From assembly GCA_033002965.1 (NCBI GenBank), contig JAURVB010014903.1, positions 62,001 to 126,000 of the forward strand: a stretch of DNA of 64,000 nucleotides, in the 5' to 3' direction. The DNA comes from Piper betle (Eukaryota; Streptophyta; Magnoliopsida; Piperales; Piperaceae). Each line of letters opens with the position of its first letter. Within the stretch, counting starts at the first letter, position 1. The notes beneath the pieces were generated by a model. It made no database searches and was not told the DNA's origin. It saw only the letters and a program-made list of their open reading frames with translations. This document shows positions 11,481-22,897 of the stretch, piece by piece. The position numbers and the translations under genes were made by a program.

Positions 11481-14400
11481 CACTATCGGCCGATTAAGAT
11501 GTAAGATACTTTTATAGATGATGTGTGTGCAAAGACTGCTCCAAGTCCAGCTAACAGGTATGCATCTGTCTATTTTCTTTACCTACAGATTTTTCTTGAT
11601 AAGTTATTTAGAAAACAGTGTATTATAGGGCTTAATCAGGAGTACGTGGAACTAGCCTTAATTGAGCTAACAGGTAATTTTTATGGACTTTCATCATGAT
11701 GTCAAATTGCATGCTTCGTTGGATGTGAGCAAGGTATGTGTAGTGTTAGTAGGGGTAGAATGGGTATAAGTTCCCATCTTATACCAGATTTGGATGTCAG
11801 TAGCCGTCAGCAGGAATCTGACAGGCTTGTCATGATGGGCTTAGAGACCCACTAGTTCTGTCCATCGCACAAGAGATTTGGATGAGTCGTGGTGGCCACA
11901 TGTTTAGTAAACTGAGGTTAAATTGGATGTTGACCGGGTGTCCATCCTTTGCATGTCACCACATTAGTCCTACTTCCATGAGACGTGGTGTACATAGTGG
12001 GAATGAGCTTGAAGTATGGAGAAATTGACAAGTTAGTTGGCATATGAGGAATAGTAGTGAGGTGGATCGATAGTCCGATAGGCACTTCACTGCATTCCCT
12101 TTTTCCACTAGGTTATAACCTATGGGCAGCAGTTTTGGATCCTTGCTAGACAAAGGTCTTGATATGGTGAAGAAAAGACTAGGACCAGCATTGCCTACAA
12201 GATCAAATATTTGATAGGATTCTACCAGAGATAAGGTACCAGGTCAGTGGTTATCGTTTGAGGGCCAGCCAGCACTAATGGAAGCAGACACTCCAGATTT
12301 CTGGAGATTAGAGTGGGTTCAGTATAGGTCTACCATCATATGTGTCAACCCCATGATCCAAACCCTTTCGGATCAGACATGTATAGTTGAACGACCTGAG
12401 CTGAGCTGTTAGCAGCGAAGGCATGTCAGAGACAGTAGTGGATTTACGATGCATATGAGTAGGATTAGATTTTTGTGCATCTAGGTAGTGCACAACCGCC
12501 GCACCGCTGACCGAGTGCACAACCACCGACCGAGTGCACAACCACTGACCGAGGTGCACAACTGCCGACCGAGTTGCACAACTGCCGACCGAGTTGCACA
12601 ACCGCCGACCGAGTTGCACAACCGCTGACCGAATATGCATTACCACCATTCGTGTTTGCTCACCCGCCGACCGAGTAGATCAGTTAGGTATTAATAGGGT
12701 CAAAATTTGAGGAAAGAGATATAGTTACAAAGGCATCAACATAATAGAGAAGAGTTAGGAGAACAGAGGTTATTTGGATGAGATGGCATAGGATCCCACT
12801 TCATAGTTCTCTTGCAATCATTGTCTTGACCTAACACCATTGGGTCAGATGAATATTGCAAGATGTCTCCATCAGACACAGTTAGTTACAGTCTCATAGG
12901 GATGCGTATGGACAGAGTTAGGGAACATGACAGAGTGACCTCCAGATGGGACGGTCACAATGATCAGATTGTGTAGACTGCATGATCGTGCATCCATGGG
13001 TCACAGCCAGCATACATAGATCAGATGGTTGGTACATGGACACATGCAGTTTAACCCATGTAGCGATGGGCCAGTAGGCGATAGGGGTTAGGCTTGTATT
13101 AGAGTATTGGGCATGGATAGAGGGTTAGTGGGAAGGGTTTTCCATAGAGATAGCGATTCCCTTGTGTTTCGCCAGCACAATTAGGTCCTTACCTTGAGAC
13201 GTAGAGTTGAGCCCTACCCTGAGTATAGAAGCACCTTCATGGTACTAATTAGGGTTTACAGTGCAGGTCGGTATGGGCAGACCGATCTTACGATGATGAA
13301 CCTCACCCCAGCTTGAGAACAAAGTAAATAGGGACTTCAGACAGAATAGACCATGCAGACCAGACGGAGTGATACCAGTGTATGCTCATCTTGGTTGATA
13401 GCCTTGCTTGAGAGTCTACCACAGCGGTAGTAGTCATGTAAGTCAAGATTAGTACTACAAATCAGTATGGGACGGCAGGTCACACACCACTGAAGAGCGG
13501 ATGAGACATGTGTCGAACCTCATTATGAGTCCCCGTAGACTTGAGGGGAGACAGTGGTTCTTTGGGTCGTTTGAACCCTGCCCGTTTAGAAGTGCGTGAC
13601 TAGTACGGTATCAAGAAACATGTGCCTACTGTTAGCTGATTGAACTAGAGCCACTTAGGAGCCGTTTATGAGATTTGTCATTGATTGACTGTTCCACAGA
13701 CTGATCACCTGTGGCATAGTAAATCATGGTGATCTTAGAGACAAGTCCATAGACCTACCAAGATTTTAGCCCCCTAGTACGCTACATAGGGATTTTATTT
13801 CCCCTGCCATTTGCATGACACCCTAACCTTACCATAGATCAGAGTGACATACCTATGTAGCAAGTTTTCTTGGCCTAGTGGATTCCCCATTTACTTAATG
13901 TCAGATACCACATGTGAGGATGAGATGTCACATCAAGAGTTCTTGAGCAGTGTGACTTGATTTCCACTAGATTGAGCCTCCCTTCCTATACCTAGAGATG
14001 TCAGACAGAGTGGAGTTTTCACTTGAAAATTTCCACTCACCCCTTTGTATGTATCAGTTCTACTATCAGTTGTCCAGATTATTGAGATGAGTATACATTG
14101 ACCAGAGTACGTCACAGACCAGATGCGGATTCTCCAGCCCCATGCAGAGTATGTCATCATACTCCTTGAGACACGCTGTGTATGTAGAGGTGTTCTCGCC
14201 TCCCTTCAGTAGTAGTTAGTGGCTGTGTAGATAGTCACCTGAGCCATAGTATGCAGTAGAGTCATAGTAGCTATCCTTGTTCTCTTATAGAACAGAATGA
14301 GATACTGGACTCAGCATCGAGTCAACTAAGACCCCGTGAGCGGTCCAGTTCCTTATACATGGGCACTTGAGAGTTGGATCTAGACTGGCGATAGTGAGTC

Positions 14401-14661
14401 AAGCAGCTTATTAACCTATACATCGTACCTAGTAGGAAACTTATAGCACACTCTAGGATGGTTGTAGAACCTAGGAATGGAGCTTCCCGAGGGTACATGT
14501 AGGTGACTTTTCATAGATGAGGATCAGAGGGACATAGGTAGATATTAGCAGGTAGGCCTTGCCCTTGACGTAGTCTTCCTAGATATAGCTCAGCATAGCA
14601 CCTTGCGGTACTCAAGAGTATCTGCTTGACCAACCCAATAGGCCCTTAGGGGTGACCTAGG
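11481..14661 (+). other. Internal region of element A, no intact gag/pol
   Basis: About 3.2 kb without a long reading frame in any frame. A faint possible pol trace occurs near 13995-14040, where one frame reads EMSDRVEFSLENF, similar to the stretch before reverse transcriptase in gypsy polyproteins. A 19-20 bp minisatellite lies at 12488-12640. Otherwise I recognise nothing. Either the coding region has decayed beyond recognition or the element is of the large non-coding (LARD-like) type. Confidence 0.6.
12488..12640. repeat. 19-20 bp minisatellite, about 7 units
   Basis: Head-to-tail units of the form GAGTTGCACAACTGCCGACC with few changes (ACCGCC, ACCACT and ACTGCC variants). The units decay at both ends. 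There are no spacers of differing sequence, so it is not a CRISPR-like array. Confidence 0.9.
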
Positions 14662-15053
14662 TGTAATGACCCGCCATTTTTCACGATATTGTGGGCCTAG
14701 CAGGCCAGGTGTTACTCACAATTAAGTAAATATGACTAACATTTTTTATTTAACAAAAACATATATAAAGATCCCACAGTCTTGGACTGTTTCCCAGCAG
14801 CCACACTTATTTCTCAATTAAATAAAAAAGGAGTCCTCATATTTATTTTGCTCCATACTCTGGATTTCAATCACCTAATCTCGTATCTGCATACCTGCGG
14901 AGGCAATTCCACGTTAGTGATTACAACACTAAGTAGTATAATAGTTAAAACAAAACAAGTACATTCCACTATTTCCTTATGTTTATTTTAATATGCGGTG
15001 GAGCGATTCCGCTATACTCCAAAACAATGCGGAGGAGGTATCTGCTGTGATCC

Positions 15054-15405
15054 GCACACCCCGGCCATAGCCTTTTTTGTGGGGAGGCTACCACTACCGT
15101 CTCCAGTGCTAGTGCCTCGCACACCCTGGCCGTAGCCTTTTTGTGGGGTAGCTATCACTGCACTCGGGTGATTGCTATGCCCCGTTTGTGGGGAAGCTCT
15201 CACTACCAATTCTAGTGCCAGTGCCTTGCACACCCCGGCCGTAGCCTTTTTATGGTGCGGCTATCACTGCACTCTAGTGTCAGTGCCTCACACACCCCGG
15301 CCGTAGCCTTTTTATGGGGTGGCTATCACTGCACTCCAGTGCGATGGAGGAATCGTTGTGCCTCACTCACCCCGGCCGTAGCCTTTTTATGGGGTGGCTA
15401 TCACT
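15054..15405. repeat. Tandem array, about 65-bp units (5 copies)
   Basis: Units begin GCACACCCCGGCC at about 15054, 15119, 15228, 15292 and 15366, with one degenerate unit near 15170. Each holds GTAGCCTTTTT...GGGGTGGCTATCACT, so TAGCC and GGCTA can pair in a small hairpin. Units differ by substitutions and short indels. Confidence 0.85.
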
Positions 15406-15705
15406 ACTCCAAAACAATGTCGATGCATTACAAAATTCACGTACATAACACGACCCAGTGTCGGACTGAGTCAATTCATTGACCCCGGTTGCACTCGGTG
15501 CATGGTAGTCGAATCTGGGCTCAGGCCGACCTAGGCTACCAACAAGGAAAGTATGATGTTCTATCTATTATACGTACTTGATTTGTGATTACGTCTGACT
15601 GTGACCCGTGAACCCTAATACAGTAATGGGGAGGTCGCCTGGGACGGAGATGAGGGATGAAATACTCCCTCCTCCTGCATATATATACACTTCAACCATT
15701 CCCTC

Positions 15706-15873
15706 CATTAAATTCTCATACCCCATCATCCATTGGTATTTCCTAGGTTCAACGACCCCTTCATTAAATTCTCACACCCCATCATCCATTGGTATTTCCT
15801 AGGTTCAATGACCCCTTCATTAAATTCTCACATCCCATCATCCATTGGTATTTCCTAGGTTCAACGACCCCTT
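15706..15873. repeat. Tandem array, 56-bp unit (3 copies)
   Basis: CATTAAATTCTCA recurs at 15706, 15762 and 15818, exactly 56 bp apart. Each is followed by CCCATCATCCATTGG and TTTCCTAGGTTCAA. The copies are nearly identical, so this array is younger than the 65-bp one. Confidence 0.95.
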
Positions 15874-16207
15874 TTCCTTTTATAAAGAATAAATGACGGC
15901 TAGGGTTTGTGGAAGCACCCTTTCACCATAATTCCTTTAACCGGGTAATTGGATAATTAACACGGTTCACTTAACCTTTTCACTCAACCTCTTAAATGGT
16001 ATGGTTCACTTTACTAGTTTAAACGGTTAAATGGTATGGTTTACTTAACCGGGTAAAAATACTTAACCGGTTAACTAATACTTTCCACTTGACCGGGTAA
16101 TTAATAATTAACCGGGTAGCGGGTAAATAATTTAAACAAATTCATGGATACTAACGTTCGATCCCACCGCGTCGAATATATATATATATATTTTCCGGGT
16201 CTTTACA

Positions 16208-16466
16208 TAGGTTTTTCCGCCGAATTAGCAGTAGGGATTAGAACAGAAGAGAAGGATGATGGTCATGTCAGAACAGGCACAGACAACTTAGAAACAAAAT
16301 GTTGATATTGACAAGAACATAAGCAGAACCCGCCATAACAGCGCAGCTACAGTGAGGATTTACATGACTATCGAAGAGTAGAGGATACAACTGGTGTTTA
16401 TCTAGCTTCCAGGTAGTAGTTCAGCAGAGCCTCCTTGAGATAAAATTTCGAGGACGAAATTTTTAT
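16208..16466 (+). other. 3' end of element A internal region
   Basis: Internal sequence resumes after the solo LTR. No reading frame is supported. It ends with AATTTCGAGGACGAAATTTTTA, the hallmark preceding the polypurine tract in many plant Ty3/gypsy elements. Confidence 0.6.
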
Positions 16467-16477
16467 AAGGAGGAAGA
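16467..16477 (+). other. Polypurine tract of element A
   Basis: AAGGAGGAAGA directly precedes the 3' LTR start TGTAAAACCC at 16479, the expected site for plus-strand DNA priming. Confidence 0.85.
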
Positions 16478-16478
16478 T

Positions 16479-17962
16479 TGTAAAACCCACGATTTGAGTT
16501 AGGGTTTTATATTCAGAACAGGTCGGTTCGACCGTTATTTTCGAGTCAAGTAATATTTACGACTTTGCCACCACACACCCCCGCGCCCTTCTTTTCTTCC
16601 CCAAACCCTTGCCCGACGCCGCCCTTGTGCGCGTCGCCGCCGCCGCTACCGGCACCACCCGGCCACTGATAGTGGCCGCCTAGCCCCGCGACGACGTTGC
16701 CGTGCTGCCCTACCAGGACCGCCCCCCATCGGACTGCCGCGACGTGAGGAAGCCACGCCGCGATGCCGTCCGCGTTGCGCTTCCGCCGCCGATTCTGCCG
16801 CCGGCGACCAGTGCCGCCGCGATCGGTCAATCGCCTTAGCACCCTCAGCCTTCCAGCGACCTTCCCCGACCGGAACGGGGGCCATCGCCGCCGTGGCCGG
16901 CCGGATCTAGCCACCCATCGCCGCCGACTCTGTTTTACATCTTTCTATTGTATGTTTATCTTATCATTTGTAGGACGGGTTAAGTGGCATTTTATTGGAT
17001 CCCACTTCACTCGGGCCATCTAGCCGAACAGATTTCTGGATTAATAACCCTTCGAGGATGAGATCCCTCGAGGATGATTTCGAAAACAAGATCCACCACA
17101 AGTTGCCTTCGGGCCTATTATATAAATCCCTACCCAACCCTATATATATATGTAGTTTTTGCATTTTCAGTGAGACGAGAGATGGAGAAACCGACTGCAC
17201 GTACCATGCAGAGGATGTCGTGACAGTCAAAGTGGGCTCTGGATTAGTGTCAGCGGACTGTTCCATTCCCGAGGGATCTTGACAACTCTGCGTTTGAGTT
17301 CCTCACACCCGGAGAACGTGGAGGTTTACAGGTACTGTTTAGCACAGTGCATGTCCGGACTTGTGGTTCAAAGGGTACTAAAGGCGACTGCCTGAGAGTA
17401 CTCGGCCTTCGTGCTCAAGGCCAGGAGAAATATGGAGGTAAGGAGAGGGCTTAGGATAAAGTTTCACGAGAAGTACTGAAAAAGAAGTGCCGAGAGCGGC
17501 ACAGTACCAGCAGCAGATCAGTAAGTTCGGGATGCTACCGGGTCTGCAGCCTAGTGGCTCCTGAGTAGTGCCCTTCAGAGTGTTCACGTGGAGTATATGA
17601 TGTTTTCTTTTATATGAGAGTTTTCTCACATAGCCATCTTGTTATAGTTATTTTATTTTCTGGATCAGTAACACTTGTTACTGATGTGTTTTTATACTAT
17701 ATGTAGGTAATAATCACGAGTTGGAGGAGCCCGCTTGGACGGAGGAGCAATGAGGTCTTGTACACACACACATGTTAGATTTCTGAATGTTTAATATTGT
17801 GTTGTTATGTTATTATATTGTGAATGACATGTTCAAATGCATGAGACATGCTAGAATGTGAACATGATCAGAGATGCGCAGCGAAAGTGTGGTGGGTTGA
17901 AACCCCAGCTTCAGAATGAATTCATAATACGTTAGATTTTGTGTGAATGAAATCATGGATGC

Positions 17963-18026
<64 letters not shown>

Positions 18027-18305
18027 TTGACAGGGTGGGCCCATAATTGCACTTTTAGGGGAGACCTTGTCTGTTTTATTTCAAAATTTTTATCGTAATT
18101 GTAATGATGTGAAATTTAGGTTGCACGTCATCCATGTAGTATCATGTTAGGGTTTTATGCATTTATCCATGCATGACAAGTCGTATCTACATCTTAAGAC
18201 GTCGAGATTAGATCCGCACGAGTTAGGTTCGAGTTAGCCGACCTAACCGGGGCCTGTAACATGCCGGTTCGGTTCACAAGCGTGAACCAGATTTGGGGTG
18301 GTACA
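16479..18305 (+). repeat. 3' LTR of element A, with internal deletion
   Basis: Starts TGTAAAACCCACGATTTGAG and ends TTTGGGGTGGTACA. At 1827 bp it is about 740 bp shorter than the 5' LTR. The junction GCCGCCGACTCTGTTTTAC near 16930 joins sequence corresponding to 6402 with that of 7158; both source sites carry CTCTGTTTT, so the deletion used 9 bp of homology. The missing part includes the second half of the GC-rich block. TATA box at 17119-17127. Confidence 0.9.
17970..18022. repeat. (TA)n microsatellite in 3' LTR
   Basis: About 26 TA units, much longer than the matching site in the 5' LTR near 11168-11181. Confidence 0.95.
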
Positions 18306-21300
18306 ATAAGTCCGGACATGCGTTGTACTAAACAGTACCCGTAAACCTCCACGTTCTCCGGGTGTGAGGAACTCAAACGCAGAGTTGTCAGGATCCCTCG
18401 GGAATGGAACAGTCCGCTGGCACTAATCCAGAGCCCGCATTGACTGTCACGTCATCAGCTCATGGTACGTGCAGTCGGTTTCTCCATCTCTCGTCTCACT
18501 GAAAATGCGAAAACCACATATATATATAGGGCTGGGTAGGGATTTATATAATAGGCCCGAAGGCAACTTGTGGTGGATCTTATTTTTGAAATCATCCTCG
18601 AGGGGTTATTAATCCAGAAAACTGTTTGGTTAAATGGCCCGAGTTAAGTGGGATCCGATAAAACGCCACTTAACCCGTCCTACAGATAATAAAACAAACA
18701 TACAATAGAATAGCGTAAAATAGAGACGAGTCCTAAACGGACCTGGTAAAAGCTTCAAGCGTGTCATCACGCCTATGCGGTGAGCTCCTACTCCGTACCT
18801 ACACATCAAAACTAAATACTAATGCCCACTAACTAAATAATGCATCAAACTCAACATGACCAATACACACTCACAATACAACCAACATCAATAAACAATC
18901 AAATAATCATAAGTATGAAAGAAATTCTAATTCCTATTCATACCAATCTTATCGTGTTTTTCTAAGTTACGTCGTAATCACTTATCATGCTCTCATTAGA
19001 TCACTTACTCTTCATTCACACTTAATCTCATCATGCAACTCATCGTTCCATCTATAATTAAGCATTAATCACATCAATAAATCTACCCTAGCATGTAGTG
19101 CTAACAATCATCAAGCTTAAATTGTAAATTCGGAGGTAATTATACCTCACAATTAGCGACGGCTAGGGTCTCTGAGCTCGAATCCGGCACTCGTCGATGT
19201 CCATAGTTCGATCGGGATCGACTGGATGAGCTCCGTGGAAGATCCGGCGAACTCCACTGAATCCGATTTTTTGGCAAGTTCTGGCAGTTTTCCGGCTTTA
19301 GTGGTTTTCTGGCACCCCTCCACCGGTTTTCCGGCAATAGTCGCCAGCGGCGTTTACTGGCCGGAAAGTGCTCATATTGGGTACCATTGGAACCGGCTCA
19401 GCAAGCCCGATGCATCTACAACGTCTACATGGCCAACAGAGGCGGCGGCTCGCCTAAAAATGCCTAAAATAGAGCAGTGGCTATGGGAGAAGAATCCAGC
19501 CAGTATGGGCGGCGATGAGAGAAGAATTCGGTCGGGGAAGGCCGCTAGAGGGTCGAGGGTGTCGAGGCTACCACTTGATCGTGGCGGCGACTGTCGCCAG
19601 CGGCGGAATTGGCAACACGACCAAAACGTAGCCGCGGCACTAGGTGCAGCAATTCCAACATCACGGCGGCCTGGCAGCGGCTGGGACTGGTCGGGGCGGC
19701 ACAACAACACTGCAGCGTGGGCCTGACGGCGATGATCGGTGGCAGGCTGACGTCGAGGGCGGTGGCGGCGATAAGGAAAAAGTGGCGGCGCGGCTAGAGT
19801 TTGGATGGGGAAGGAGGAAGAAAGGTTGGGGAAATGAAGAAATGGTTGGGTGGCAAACTTGTAAATAAGACTTGACTCGTCTCCAGCTCGAGGTAAGTAT
19901 AATAACTAAGTCGTATTAAATCCTAAAAAAATTCATAAAAATTGGGAAAAATCCCGTAAAATCAAACAAATACTAAAACATCGTAATGATATGCTTTAGA
20001 ACTATCAACCCATCCAAATTGCTCGTAACGTGTCCTAATGCGGTAAACGGCCTAAAACTAATTTTATGGTCCACTATGTATAAAAATAATTAAAAAAATA
20101 ACTGGCATACTCTTATATATTCTAATAACTCATTTTGTTCTGCTGTGTTCATAATATTATCATCATATACTTGGGTACGCATGACCCTCATAGCTCATAC
20201 ACGCGATCGGCATTGGCTCGGTACATGTGTCCTAAAACTGACTCGACTCGAAAATAACGGTTGAACCGACCGGTTCTGAATATAAAACCCTGACTCGAAT
20301 CGTGGGTTTACTACTGAGGAGCCACTGGGCTACAGACCCGGTAGCATCTCGAACTTACTGATCTACTGCTGCTGATGCTGCTCTCGGCATTTTCTTACTT
20401 CATTTTCTGGTCTCAAATCCTAAGCCCTCTCCTTACCTCCATATTTCTCCTGGCCTTGAGCACGAAGGCCGAGTACTCTCAGGCAATCGCCTTTAGTACC
20501 CTTTGAACCACAAGTCCGGACATGCGTTGTACTAAACAGTACCCGTAAACCTCCACGTTCTCCGGGTGTGAGGAACTCAAACGCGGAGTTGTCAGAATCC
20601 CTCGGGAATGGAACAGTCCACTGGCACTAATCCAGAGTCCGCTTTGACTGTCACAGCATCTGCTCATGGTACGTGCAGTCGATTTCTCCATCTCTCGTCT
20701 CACTGAAAATGTGAAAACTACATATATATAGGGTTGGGTAGGGATTTATATAATAGGCCCGAAGGCAACTTGTGGTGGATCTTGTTTTCAAAATCATCCT
20801 CGAGGGATCTCATCCTCGAAGGGTTATTAATCTAGAAAACCGTTCAGTTAAATGGCCCGAGTTAAGTGGGATCCGATAAAACGCCACATAACCCGTCCTG
20901 CAGATAATAAAATAAACATACAATAGAAGAGCATAAAATAGAAATGAATCCTAAACAGACCTGGTAGAAGCTTCAAGCATGTCATCACGCCTATGCGGCG
21001 AGCTCCTACTCCGGACCTACACATCAAAACTAAATACTAACGCCCGCTAACTAAATGATGCATCAAACGCAATGAACATCACACACAATTCAATCATCAA
21101 CATCCAACAATAGTTAAATAATCATAAATGTAAATAATTCTAACTCATCCTACTCATACCAATTTTATTGTGTTTTTCAAGGTTACGTCCTGATCACTTA
21201 TCATGTTGAGACTCGATCTACCTCATTAGATCACTTAACCTTCATTCTCAATTAATTGCATCATGCAATCATCATTTCATTCATAGTCATACATTTATCC

Positions 21301-22471
21301 TAACAACTAACCAATTCTAGCATGTTATGCTAACAATCATTATCAATTTTAAATAATCAAATTAGAGGTAATTATACCTCACGTCGTTGGCAATCGGCGA
21401 TGGCTAGGGTTCTGTCGTGCATCTCGTAGCTTGAATTCGGCGCTCATCGGCGTCCAACGTTCGATCGGGATTGACTAGATGAACTCCTAGAAAGATCCAG
21501 TGAATTCCAGCAAATCCCATTTTTCGGTGGCTTTCCGGCAGGTTTCAGTAGTTTTCCGGCAGCTTCCGACGGTTTTTCGGCGACAGTCGCCGGCGGTGTC
21601 TACTAGCCGAAAAGTGGTCATATTAGGTACCATTGGAACCGGCTCGGCGAGACCGACACATCCACGATGTCAACGCGATCAGCCGAAGCGGTGGCTTGCC
21701 AAAAAATAGCTAAAACAGAGGCGGCGGTGGTGGGTGGCTAGATCCGGCCGGCCTGGGTGACGTGGCCTCCACTCATGTCGAGGAAGGTCGCTGGGTGGTC
21801 AAGGGTGTCGAGGCTACAGCTGGATCGCGGCGGCAACGATAGCCGGTGGCGGAATCGACGACGCGAGTGCAACGTGGGCTCAGCACTTGGCGCGGCAATC
21901 CGTCATCACGACGGCCAAATGATGGCCAGGACTGATCGAGGAGGCACGGCGACGCCATGGTGGGGCTAGTAGACGACGATCGGCGGTCGGGTCGCGTCGG
22001 CGGCGGCGATGGTGGCACGCATGGGGGAGGTGTCGGGAAGGGTTTTGGGAAGAAGGCGTCGGGAGGGGAGAAAAATAACTGGGTGGCAATTTCGTAAATA
22101 AAACTTACTCGTCTCCGGCTCAAGTCAAGTATAATAACTAAGTTGTATTAAATCCTAAAAAAATTCATAAAAATCAGAAAAAATCCCGTAAAATCAAACA
22201 AACACCAAAACATCATAATGATATGCTCCCCAACTGCCCGTAACGCATCCTAATGCGGTAAACGACCTAAAACTAATTCTACGATCCACATTATATATAA
22301 AAATAAAATAAAAACAACTGGTATACTCTTATATATTCTGATAACTCATTCTGTTCTACTGTGTTCATGACGTTATCATCATATACTTGGGTACGCATGA
22401 CCTTCATATCTCATATACGCGACCAGTTTTAAATATAAAACCCTAACTCGAATCGTGGGTTTTACAGCCTA

Positions 22472-22897
22472 CCTCAACTACCTCACCAACCATGACACCT
22501 TAGCCATGGTAGTGGGTGAGTTGGAGGCCATGGCCGCCTTGCCGTCGCGTTGTTGCTGCCTTTGCTACCACTTGACCACCCTGGTGCCCCTACCTCTGTG
22601 AGACTGCCACCACTCTTGCCACTTGTGTCACAGGTTTTATTTTTATTTTTATTTTATTTATTTTAATGTTTTGTCATAGGTAACCATAACTCTAAAGTGA
22701 TTAAATTTTGCCACCTGATAAACACGACACTGTTGTGATTAAATTTAGCCACAGGATAACCACGACTAAATTGTGGCTAGATTTTTGTCACCACAAACGG
22801 TGGCAATGTTTGGTTTGTCTTCACTGCAATGGCCATGGTGGCTAACCATGACAATTTCCTGTGGCCATAATGGCAAATGACCATTTTTGTCGTATTA
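22472..22897. other. Right half of the CACTA element
   Basis: Continues the interrupted GC-richer core (GCCACC-rich to 22630) and then AT-rich subterminal sequence with repeated AAATTTTGCCAC, AAATTTAGCCAC and CCACGACTAAA words, ending ATTTTTGTCGTA. No coding capacity. Confidence 0.65.

Larger units (their letters stand above)
14662..16207. mobile_element. Solo LTR of a different family inside element A
   Basis: It starts TGTAATGACCCGCC and ends CGGGTCTTTACA; the termini are imperfect inverted repeats (TGTAAnGACCC) as in LTRs. TAGG is present on both sides (14658-14661 and 16208-16211), a partial target duplication. No primer-binding site or coding region follows within it, so it reads as a solo LTR of about 1.5 kb. 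It contains two tandem-repeat arrays (15054-15405 and 15706-15873) and, at 15940-16130, many ACCGGGTAA/AACCGGTTAA words. Orientation cannot be decided. Confidence 0.7.
5958..18305 (+). mobile_element. Complete non-autonomous LTR retrotransposon (element A)
   Basis: Parts in order: 5' LTR 5958-8087 plus 11038-11464, primer-binding site 11469-11480, internal region to 16466, polypurine tract 16467-16477, 3' LTR 16479-18305. Flanking 5-mers are ATTAG (5953-5957) and ATAAG (18306-18310), a target duplication with one change; host LTR 2 sequence resumes immediately (TCCGGACATG). The LTRs start TGTAAAACCC and end CTACA/GTACA. The sequence just before the polypurine tract (ATTTCGAGGACGAAAT) is typical of plant Ty3/gypsy elements. 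There is no intact gag or pol, so movement would have needed proteins from elsewhere. Solo LTR 3 (8088-11032) and another-family solo LTR (14662-16207) are inserted in it. Confidence 0.85.
4990..20312 (-). mobile_element. Solo LTR 2 (minus sense), nested in solo LTR 1
   Basis: It starts TGTAACACCCAAAATCC at 4990 and ends GTGGGTTTACT at 20312, where the usual TTTTACA end has lost a T and changed its last base. The target duplication ACTGA is perfect (4985-4989 and 20313-20317), and removing the insert restores the continuous host sequence CACTACTGAGGAGCC seen in sister copies. LTR sequence occupies 4990-5957 and 18311-20312, about 2.97 kb, with the retrotransposon 5958-18305 inside. Its GC-rich block is at 19140-19860. 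No open reading frame in it looks like a protein. Confidence 0.85.
4544..22466 (-). mobile_element. Solo LTR 1 (minus sense), outermost LTR of the nest
   Basis: On the plus strand it starts TGTAACACCTCAAATTCGG at 4544 and ends GTGGGTTTTACA at 22466, giving TG...CA termini. It is flanked by a perfect 5-bp target duplication GCCTA (4539-4543 and 22467-22471). The LTR itself consists of 4544-4989 plus 20318-22466 (about 2.6 kb) because solo LTR 2 sits inside it. It lacks about 300 bp near 4740 that the sister copies have (the block with TTTCCCCTAAAAATGCAATT). No internal retroviral region remains, so it is a solo LTR, the usual product of LTR-LTR recombination. The sense direction is set by the complete sister element, whose primer-binding site follows the end GGGGTGCTACA. 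Confidence 0.85.
3673..22897. mobile_element. Non-autonomous CACTA (En/Spm) element, split by nested LTRs
   Basis: The left end begins CACTAATAGAAAAATG at 3673. The reverse complement of the right end shares the pattern ATTTTTGTCGTA (22883-22894), with the terminal CACTA decayed to TAATA. ATT flanks both ends (3670-3672 and 22898-22900), as expected for the 3-bp target duplication of CACTA elements. Excluding the insertion, the element is about 1.3 kb (3673-4543 and 22472-22897). It has no transposase and is rich in short GTGGCTAAATTT/AAATTTAGCCAC subterminal motifs on both sides, which is why I join the two halves. The sequence 4210-4538 (GCCACC-rich) continues in style at 22472-22630. Autonomous relatives would supply transposase in trans. 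Confidence is limited by the decayed right terminus. Confidence 0.7.

Noticed and set aside
12488..12640. CRISPR-like array
   Set aside because: Units are contiguous, lack unique spacers and lie inside a plant retrotransposon.
15054..15873. Satellite or centromeric array
   Set aside because: Only 3-5 units, confined to one LTR.
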